64,000 nucleotides of DNA from Pseudoscleropodium purum (lineage: Eukaryota; Streptophyta; Bryopsida; Hypnales; Brachytheciaceae). The notes beneath the pieces are model-generated. The model made no database searches, was not told the origin of the DNA, and saw only the letters and a list, made by a program, of their open reading frames with translations. The stretch spans positions 11,904,001 through 11,968,000 of the forward strand of contig OZ017803.1 of NCBI GenBank assembly GCA_963969395.1. The letters are read 5' to 3'. The stretch's first letter is position 1, and every line of letters begins with the position of its first letter. Positions 55,701-64,000 of the stretch are shown here, one piece after another. Position numbers and translations under genes: made by a program.

Positions 55701-56219
55701 GTAGAGTCAAACCTTCATAATATCAATGGAATAAATTTTTAAAATATTTGACCACTTATATTGCAAGATTATAGTAATGGAAGTTAGAAAAAACGTTATT
55801 TTTCAAAATTGTTGAATATAATTAATAATTTATGGAATGTGATTTTTTGATTAAAATTTGTTTCATTGGACAATTTCATATTATATTATATAAGTTACAT
55901 ACATGCCAAATTTCAAAAGTAGATGAAGAATTTAGGTAAAGATTTTGAAATGTTTGAATTACTCTAGATTTCAAGAATATGAAGTATTTCACTTATAATA
56001 AAGTTTTCTATTTACACACTAAAGTATCACATCCATATATGCACAATCTTTCTACCAATTTTACAAAATCAATTAAATTTTTTTCTAAAAACTCCATGGT
56101 ATGGGTGGTATATAATTGTTACCACGATAATATCCTTAACTTGTTGAATCAATGTATCAATCATTGTGTTTTTATATCAACAATAACGTCTGCCAATATT
56201 GTCTACTTTAACATTTGCC
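52791..56219. other. AT-rich intergenic DNA
   Basis: No gene is seen. A TATA-like stretch (CCCTTTTATATG at about 53549) sits between inverted GTGGGAGCC / GGCTCCCAC, which could be a retroelement promoter or a hairpin. 55740-55960 aligns loosely with 37250-37500. Confidence 0.4.
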
Positions 56220-57138
56220 TTAATCCTTAAAGTTCCTTGACTATATTTTTACCAAAAACGCTCCAAAATTGCCATTTTTAGGACAAGTATCAAAAATATA
56301 ATTTAATTTTTTTTGATACATCTAAATTTAGGATCTTCTAGTAAGCTAATTTAGAAGATGTGGAAAAAATTTCGAAAATTTCCACCCTGTAGATTGCAAT
56401 ATAATTGGCAAAGAGCCTTTTTTTAGCCCTGCAAAAAACTAGGCAGCTAAACTTCACAAGGTTTCATTTGTATAAAAAAATGTCCAAAATGGTTGCAACT
56501 CTTTGGATTCATTCTTCAAGTCAAGTTGGCTACATGTTTGAAAAATTTCAGATCATTTGGAATAATACAACATATAGGAAAAAAATAGTAAGTAGAGAGA
56601 AGTAGAGAATGAATTAAAATACTAAATTGTTAATAATTTAGTTATGGAATTGAAAAATTCCAATCCCAATGGTTGTAATATTTTAATAAACAATATTCAC
56701 CTAATATTTTTACTCTTTTCCAAAAATATTGAAAATTGAGTTCAATAAAAGACTTCAAAGTTTATTTCGAAGTAGAGAATCCATAATTACCTCAAAACTA
56801 AAACACCTCATAACTTTTGACTCATTGATCAAAATGGAATGGTTCAAAGCTTTTTATGCTTACATAAATCTAGAAAATTAATTTCAAAATTTTATTTTTG
56901 AAAAAAGTTTTTTTTTCAGATTCTGCCTAGATTGCCCAAGTTGAGAAACAAACTATATATTCAGCCATAACTTTTGAATCATATTTCCAAATGTCTTGAA
57001 AATTGTACTCATGAAAGATATTCTTCATCTACACCCTGTATTAAAATTTGGGCCAAAAACATGAAAATCTTTGCCCACATACACTTGCCCCAAAAAGTTA
57101 TGTTGCCAAAAAATGCACCTTGGTTCTTTTGGGGTTAA
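56220..57138. mobile_element. Complete piggyBac-like non-autonomous element, 911 bp plus TTAA target
   Basis: TTAA lies at 56220-56223 and 57135-57138. The left end reads TCCTTAAAGTTCCTTG and the right end, complemented, CCCCAAAAGAACCAAGG. The left subterminal part (TTACCAAAAACGCTCC, then AAAATTGCC) matches that of the fragment at the window start. The inside shares AATCCCAATGG and TCAAAGCTTTTT with the element at 31440 at similar distances. More diverged than that copy, so older. No ORF of note. Confidence 0.75.
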
Positions 57139-58390
57139 CATTATTGGTGGGTGTTAAGAGTAGATCGTGGTTCCCTTTGCTATATCCTTGCAGCAAAGGG
57201 ATGACAAGCTATCAATTTTTTTTCAAAAATAATAAATTAATTAATGAAATTAAATAAAATTCTTGAAATGCAAAAAAAAAGTTGAAAAAAAATTATTATT
57301 TTTAGACAAATGACGTGGCACCTTCTTGATCATGTTAGACTACGTCACTAGTATTGTTCCTAACATTTTCAGAGTTGGGGAACTTGCAATCTTATAGAGG
57401 CTTAAAAACTCATGTAATAAAAACAGAATGGCCTAGCATTTCACCCAACTCATGTCCATACTTCAAAAAACAAACACAAAACACTCATAGGTTACATGTG
57501 TTTTATGTATTTTATTAATGCAATTTGGAAAAGACAAATAAATGGTTATTTCATAAGATATGTAAAAGCAATGATAATTTATGATCATCATTTTCCTTCT
57601 ATTGTATCCCTTCATGTTGTCGATGCTACAATATGTTGCTCTAATAAGGCATGGAGCCTATAAATGACTATCTGGCCACCATCCACTACAATTTTAAAAG
57701 TATCTCATGCGTCCTCAACATAAGTTGTTCCAAAACATTCATGCATTCAATTTCTATTCTCTCTAAACCTTGAATTCCATGATGGCCTAGTCCATTAAGG
57801 CAAGGATAAACGTAGAAGTAGAAGCTTAAAACTCTACTTTTGAAAACTTCCCAATAACAATTGCATAAACATTCTATTGTAAATGTTGTTATAAGCGTTG
57901 TAATTATTGCAAGCATGATATTCAAAGTCCAAGGATAAATGTGGAAATCTCTTTAATATTAAAAAATCTTGTTTTAAATGATTAATTTTAGGTTACATCC
58001 AGTGTAACATGTGTTTTTATATTCAACAATAACACCTATCATGATGTCTACCTTAACATTGGCCTTAACATTATTGGTGGATGTTAAGGGTAGGTTGAGG
58101 TTCAACAATAGAATGGCCTAGCATTTCATCCAAGTCATGTCCATACTTTAAAAAAACACCATAGGACACTCATATGTTATATGTGTTTTATGTATTTTAT
58201 TAATGCAATTTGGAAGGGACAAGTGAGTGGTCACTTTACAAGATATGTGAAGGCAATGATCATTTTTGATCATCATTCCCTTCCTATTGTGCCTCCATTG
58301 TTTTAATAAGGCATGAAGCCTATCAATGATGATCTGGACATTATCCACAACAATGGTAAAAATATCCTCATGTGCCCTATAAGCTCCCAT
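57137..58390. repeat. Local direct duplication, about 300 bp, two copies
   Basis: Copy 1 (57137-57185 plus 57420-57725) and copy 2 (58067-58390) share ACATTATTGGTGG, GAATGGCCTAGCATTTCA, ATGTGTTTTATGTATTTTAT, TAATGCAATTTGGAA, and AATAAGGCATG followed by AGCCTAT. Copy 1 holds an extra 235-bp block (57186-57420) that is absent from copy 2. The first shared base lies directly at the right end of the piggyBac-like element. Confidence 0.7.
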
Positions 58391-61300
58391 TTCATCACTT
58401 GGGACTCACTAGTTTTTTTTCACTTTTGCTATTTTGAGTGTAGTTTTATATACAAAAAGCTCATAAAAGAGTGTAAAACCAAAATAGATATGTGACATGC
58501 CAATATTGCATTTGGTTCTAAATAGAGTATTTTGCCTAAATTAAATCCAAATTCCGCATGTAAATAGGATAAAAATTTGAAAAATTATAGTTATTATTGT
58601 TATTTAGCAAAAATTGCTTAAATTGTCTAAACTTGTCTTAGATGTGACATGAATGTGGCTAAATTGGTCCAGAGAACTTGTGTAAGAACTCTAAGTCAAT
58701 TCTCAAAGAGAGATTTCAATTTCCAATTTCATTTCGTAAATTAGTACATTATAAAAAATAGGGGCTTAAATCAACAAAAATTCAATGCATTTGTGTTGAT
58801 TACAAAAAATTTCTTTTAGGTTTGGTTATTTTGGCACTCTTCTAAACATCAATCAACATATTTCTGTTGATATAAAAAAATTTGCTTAGTTGATTTGGCA
58901 ATTGATTCAACAATATTTGTTTAAAAATATAAAGAAAAATGAATAAAATGAATAAGGAAAATTATAAAATTCAAAAAATTTAAATAGCCAAGATGTTGTA
59001 AGAAATAAAAATGTCCATTGTTAATAGAAAAGTCCAAAATAAAGTTCAATAACCATCTAACATAAAGAAATATTTGAACGTGAACATGAAGGGCTTCGTA
59101 ATTGACATGTAGTATGAATGGAGGAAGGAGGTTGTTTTTATAATGAAATTCATTGTTTTTCATGAATCTTCAAAGAGTCTGGGATAATGTAAAGAGAAAA
59201 TCTTGACCGCTCATTGTCAAAACATAGTAATTGTCTACAAAGTAAAACTTTAGACTTCATTTTGGCATAATAAAATAAAATGTTTAAGTTATTTAAAATA
59301 ATTTAAAAAAAATTGAACTAAATAAAGTTGTAAATTCAAGCCAAATTTCATTTTCAAAAATCCGTTTGTGATTTAAATCCTCCAATAAAAAGTTATGAAC
59401 AAATTTCAAAGAGGATGGTTGAAATTGTCAAAAAAATATCCGTTCCAACCCTTCTCTCAAATTTGTCTATAACTTTTGATTGGAGTATTGAAATATCGAA
59501 CAAATTTTTGGAAATGAAATTTTGCCTGATTTTCTACATTAATTTAGTTCAAAATTTTCCAAAAAAGTTATTCTACACTATCTAAATGAGGTTTAAAATT
59601 CTATTTTAAACCACACTTCCTACTTTTGATTTAACTATGAACTCCTTCTAATCCTACATATCCCATATAGGTTGTTCTACCACTACTACCACTCCATTTG
59701 TATAATGTGCTTGTCTTTTCATCTCTCCAAATACCAAAGTAAGTAGCATTTATGTTTAGGTTGCATTAATCATTAAATTTTTTTGAATGTAGTGACAAAT
59801 TTGTTAAATGCAAATTTTTAAATGTAAAATCTACTATAAATTTTATAAATTAATTATTAGGCATTAATGTGCCCTTTGGATATGGTGAGTGGTTGTGGTT
59901 TCAAATCCCACCGACGACTGTTGATATGGCAGTCCTACATGCATGGTAGGTTTGTTGATATGGTACGCTTGCCTATGTGGCATCTTACATGACTGTTTTT
60001 AGAGTAATTATATATTTGTTGAATTTATTCAAATCAAAAAATGAAATCAATATATTTCTATTGATTATTTGTCAAAATTAAGATTTTCTAACCAACTATC
60101 CTATTCAATATATATATGATATGATTTTCATATATTGTTAGGACATTGTTTTTTCTTATAGTACACCTTGGATTAGTCACCATGTAGCACACTTACTAAT
60201 ATCAAATTGACCAAAAATAAAAAGACAGTGCCCCACTATGTCAAAATCTAATCCCATATACCCTCCATTTCTCAATAGGTATCTAGCCTCTAGTCTAACC
60301 TTCCTTCCAGATCTTGGATTTGAACTCATTTTTCTAAGATTTGTCCTTCATCCTTACAATTTCTATACACAAACCGAGTGCAACAAGATTTGCATCCATG
60401 CTCCACCCCTAATATTTGTGTGTAGAAACTTTGAGGACTATTAAGAAATACAAGCAATGAGGGTGGGTAAGAGCGAGCAAGTCAATGTGAGAAGGATAAG
60501 AGGGAGTATTGGTGGTGGTGAGGACGTATGGAAGGGGGTGTGGAAGATAAAGGAGTAAGAGTCTAGTAAGGCACATTTGACTTATGGTAGAGAAGACCTA
60601 AAAATTGTGACAATGGGCATGCAGGAAAGGGATGAAGCAAGATGAGAGATTGGGGTGGAAAAGATTAGCAAGAGGGATAGACACATTGATTGGTTGGTTG
60701 GTACCAAGCCTTTTTTTTCCTTTTTGAGAAAGTACCACAATAGTGATCATTTAGAGCATCTTCAAGGAGGCCTTTCAAAGTCATTTGGCAAGTTTTGACA
60801 AAAAATAATATCTCATTGTATTTGCACCAAATACCAAATTCATCCCAATCCCTTTGAATGGGACCTTCAAAATGACAATATAAGGGCCCTTTGATTTTTC
60901 TATGCTTACAAAAAATTGGCATTAGATTTGGAACTTCCCTCTACTATCAACATCCTATTGAAGTCATTATGCATGAGAAATTTCACTATTTTCACTTGTT
61001 CTAAGCATACAATTTTTTGGAAGAATTTTTTTGACTATCACAATATTCTTGAATTTAACATAGTAGGAAAGTTCACACATTGAGTTTTCAAAAAATTTCA
61101 AACCATTTCAAAATTCTTTTCCTATTCAAATATAACTTTGTATTCAGATCACACCTTCTATCCCACGTATCAAATATATTCAATTTTCTAAATGGGCTAA
61201 ATGGTCTAAAGAGAAGGTTGTAGGGTATGTTTGCATTTGGTAATAAAGGCAATGTTTGTAATGTAATCTGGTCTAAATGTAGATCTAAATTTGTTCCTTA

Positions 61301-61690
61301 GACCCTCAGTAACAATGCTCTTTAATACTAAGTGTGAATATTCCCTTAGATTTGGATCATATTACATGGAATTAGGTTTGAATTTAAAATGTAATATAGA
61401 AATGTCATTTTAATTAGGCAACCACATTGTTGAGTCCAATATTAATAGACTGTCCACTGTGAATCCAATTCAAAATTTATAAGTTGATTTTGTTTTTTTC
61501 CATTTAAGCAATAGTTTTGTAGTTGAAGTTGTTTGTTCTTTGGTTTTCACTATACAATAAAAAGTCTCTTCATTTGTTTTATATAAATATGAACTAGAAT
61601 TCCATTATTCTCAGTGTCACTAGTGATGATCTCCATTAGAGGTGTAAGACTTTGAGGATATTGAAGATGGAAAATTTCAACACATTATTA
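58391..61690. other. AT-rich intergenic DNA
   Basis: No gene is seen. Repeated TTGATT and ATCAA motifs at 58770-58920 and again near 60040-60070, with a right end TTTTTTCTTATAGTAC at 60148-60163, could be a worn CACTA-type element; the left end is unclear. TGTTGATATGG is doubled near 59920 and 59953. Confidence 0.4.
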
Positions 61691-61987
61691 GGTGTTTGTA
61701 GGGTTGACAGGACGGTCAGACGTCTGGATGCGGATGCTGTGTCTGCAACGTCCGCTGACATTCGCGGACACCGTCCGCCCCGTCCATCTACCTGTCCGCC
61801 TGTCCGCCCCATCCGCCCCGTCCCGCCCTGTCCACCCTGCCCCCGTTCGCCTCCGCCCGCCCGCCCGCCTGTCCGCCTTCCGACGGCGGGAGGGATGCTG
61901 TGTCCGCTGACATCCGTGCGTCTAGACATCCGGATTACGGATGCTATTTTGGGGCGGACGTAGAGATTCGTCAACCCTGGGTGTTTG
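61691..61987. mobile_element. CpG-rich hAT-type MITE with intact 8-bp target duplication
   Basis: GGTGTTTG occurs at 61691-61698 and 61980-61987. The element (61699-61979, 281 bp) starts TAGGGTTGAC and ends with the complement of CAGGGTTGAC; 8-bp target duplications and CAGGG-type ends are marks of the hAT superfamily. Inside, GTCCG occurs at least six times, and GGATGCTGTGTC appears near both ends as a direct repeat. CpG density is far above the AT-rich flanks, which fits a recent insertion whose CpGs have not yet decayed (inference). The proline-rich ORFs across it are chance products of the GTCCGCC repeats. Confidence 0.9.
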
Positions 61988-62439
61988 CAAATTAGATTGT
62001 TTGATTTTGTAGCATTTGTGGTAGTACTCACTATTCTATGATTTTTTTTTTATATTTAAAAATAAAATAAAATATTAATAATTAGTACAAGACTAAAAAT
62101 AAAAAATCACCAAAATTTGAAATCCAAAAAATGTAGGTAAAAAAATTATTTACAAACTAAAGTGACAATTTTCTTCAAAAACATTCAAAAAATTAAAATA
62201 GAAATTGTCTACTTGTGAGGATTTTATGGTGATTGTAGTTCGCATTTTGCTTACTTCACAAAACACCCAGAACTATAGTATAGAGGTTCAATATCCAATG
62301 AATGATCAAATAGTCTAATGTATTGTGATTAGAGTCACTTTTATTAATAGAATTAATCGTACAATGTCAATTCTAAATGGAAATAACATTAAAATATCCC
62401 ATTGTTTCTAGTAATTGGGATAAATCAATTATCCAATAA
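61988..62439. other. AT-rich intergenic DNA
   Basis: Low-complexity A/T sequence; nothing recognised. Confidence 0.5.
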
Positions 62440-63660
62440 CTAGTTTCCATCTGACATACATAGATGCGCAATACAATTATGATGTCCCAATCTTATCCTA
62501 GTGTGTTGGTTCAAGCAAGAAGTACCCTTATGCAAGGGAAAACATAACATATAGCTTTAAGCAAACAAGTCCTCAATTCCCTATTGCATTTGCTTAAAGC
62601 ATAGGCTTACAATATTCGCTTAAAGAGTCACTCATCATTCATCAAACCACAAGTTAGTATAAACAACTTTATCACACTTCAGTGTCTCAATATTTGCTTA
62701 TAGCATTCTATAATAAATTGCTTAAAGCCATTCTATTAAAACAATTTAATTGTACACTCACTTAGCAAGTGTACTATAAGACTATCTAATTGCTTTTAAG
62801 TATTCACCAATACAAGGTTGTAATCTATGCCGATTCTCTTTCACATATTCCTTAATCCAATTAAATTCAGTCTTCTAATTTCTAACAAAGCTTCAAGCTA
62901 TAACTTAGAGTGCTATTATCCAATCACTAGAAATACATACAAATTCATACACTCACCCAATCACTGGGATTTTTATACAACAAATTTACAATTCAAGTAT
63001 ATTTTTTTACTCAGACATTACTCAGCTTCAAGCCATCAATCGATTTCAATACAAACACTAAAAGTTATCTCTCAACAATAAACATATTAACAATTGCTTA
63101 AGCCTACATCACTCATTGATAAGCTTAAAGCAACACACAATCAAAAGACTTAACATAAATTGCTTAAGCATTCAACTCTTGCACAATAATACTACACGTT
63201 TAAGCAGACATACATTGGTTCAACCAACCAAGCAGTAGACATTACAACTAACTGCTTAAAGCTATAAACTAATTTTCCCTCAACAATTGCTTTAAGCCGC
63301 AATGAAATCACACATTGCTAAAAATAAGTTCAATAATTACAATGATGAAATCAGAATTAGATCACAACAATAGCTTCAAGTACACAAATATATAAATTCC
63401 TTTCACAAGAAACTATACAACAACAACTATACCCAATTGTTGGGACTTAAGCTCAACCAATTGCCCAATCTTTGGGACTTCACACACAATTACAAAATAT
63501 ATGCTTAAAGCTTTATTACAAAGGATGGTTAACTTGAACATCAGTACAAGTGTAAAACTTTGACATACATACAAACACACAATGACGATGTACAGAAGTG
63601 AGAAGTGAGGGAGAAGAAGTAGCTCCCATCCTTATAATACCGGCCAAAGCATTCCTTCAA
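62440..63660 (-). mobile_element. LTR-like or leader-like region with repeated GCTTAAAGC motifs
   Basis: GCTTAAAGC, GCTTTAAGC or GCTTAAGC occurs about ten times (for example 62554, 62592, 62720, 63096, 63123, 63253, 63289 and 63503). On the minus strand a TATA-like GTATTATAAG (63641-63631) is followed about 120 bp later by AATAAA (63517-63512), then by GTCCCAA-GATTGGG-type repeats (near 63480, 63445 and 62965). The TATA-then-AATAAA order is that of an LTR. No LTR borders, primer site or coding region were found inside the window, so this is a candidate only. Confidence 0.4.
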
Positions 63661-64000
63661 ATCAAACTTGGTTAAACTGTTAATAACCCAACTCTTGCAC
63701 TTCCTGGAATCCTACGGCATTACTCAAAATCAACAACATCTGAGCTCCTATCACGAAGTATTTCTAAAACTGAGTCTAATTTGAAACCCATTCACACAAA
63801 AAAATTAAAAAAATTGTTTATTCAACACATTTATACACTTACAATGATCAAATTTCATCAAAATAATGAGTTCAAAACCATTTTCAATGTTTAGAAGTAT
63901 GCACACAAGAAAGTCCTAACATACAAATGTAGAAGATCCAAGATAATCTATTTTTAGATGTCCCTAATATGAAACATCTTTGCCTACTCTGGCATTACGG
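63661..64000. other. Window end, mixed AT-rich DNA
   Basis: It may be the upstream part (U3-like) of the preceding LTR-like region on the minus strand; TGTTAGGACTTTC (complement, near 63925) would be a possible LTR start. Nothing else is recognised. Confidence 0.3.

Noticed and set aside
59885..59945. tRNA-like T-arm (GGTTTCAAATCC)
   Set aside because: No acceptor stem, D-arm or A-box could be matched around it.
61652..61963. Proline- and arginine-rich open frames of about 100 codons on both strands
   Set aside because: They lie across the hAT MITE and result from GTCCGCC repeats; both strands are open together, and the frame spans the insertion borders.
1..64000. CRISPR array, bacterial operons or organelle genome
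   Set aside because: No regular direct repeats with unique spacers; spliced genes, plant retroelements and low gene density point to nuclear plant DNA.

Overview
The window looks like nuclear DNA of a streptophyte plant. It holds a P-class pentatricopeptide repeat (PPR) gene split by six short GT-AG introns, a plant-type glyoxalase/VOC-fold gene, a plant Copia LTR with a methionine-tRNA primer site, plant-type LINE 3' ends and a CACTA element. Gene density is very low (two convincing genes in 64 kb) and most of the sequence is AT-rich and CpG-poor. Traces of Tc1-type (DD34E) and piggyBac-type (TTAA target) transposons make a flowering plant less likely than a bryophyte, lycophyte, fern, gymnosperm or streptophyte alga. 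The species cannot be fixed from this sequence.

Layout. 1-7.3 kb: AT-rich repeats, with the edge of a piggyBac-like element at the window start, a 28-bp minisatellite, a complete 1,015-bp CACTA element with a 3-bp target duplication, and a short TTAA-flanked element. 7.8-12.3 kb: the PPR gene (seven exons, 741 codons predicted); its introns carry a tandem duplication, a MITE and a Copia LTR joined to its primer-binding site. 12.3-42 kb: repeats and small CpG-richer islands without convincing genes, including MITEs of a TA-target family (ends AGGTAGA), LINE 3' fragments with target duplications, a 66-bp near-perfect palindrome, a 0.9-kb piggyBac-like element and a decayed Tc1-type transposase. 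42.5-46.3 kb: the glyoxalase-family gene, with a CT-rich leader and a probable 2-kb leader intron. 46.3-52 kb: two orphan protein-like stretches, one directly behind a 93-bp tandem array. 52-64 kb: a minisatellite-bearing element, a second full piggyBac-like element, a local duplication, a young-looking CpG-rich hAT MITE with an intact 8-bp target duplication, and an LTR-like region dense in GCTTAAAGC motifs.

The two genes have no visible functional link. The PPR protein is expected to bind RNA in an organelle; the VOC-fold protein belongs to the GLYI4/GLYI7-like plant family. The main interest of the window is the variety of DNA transposons, several read here at base resolution with ends and target duplications.
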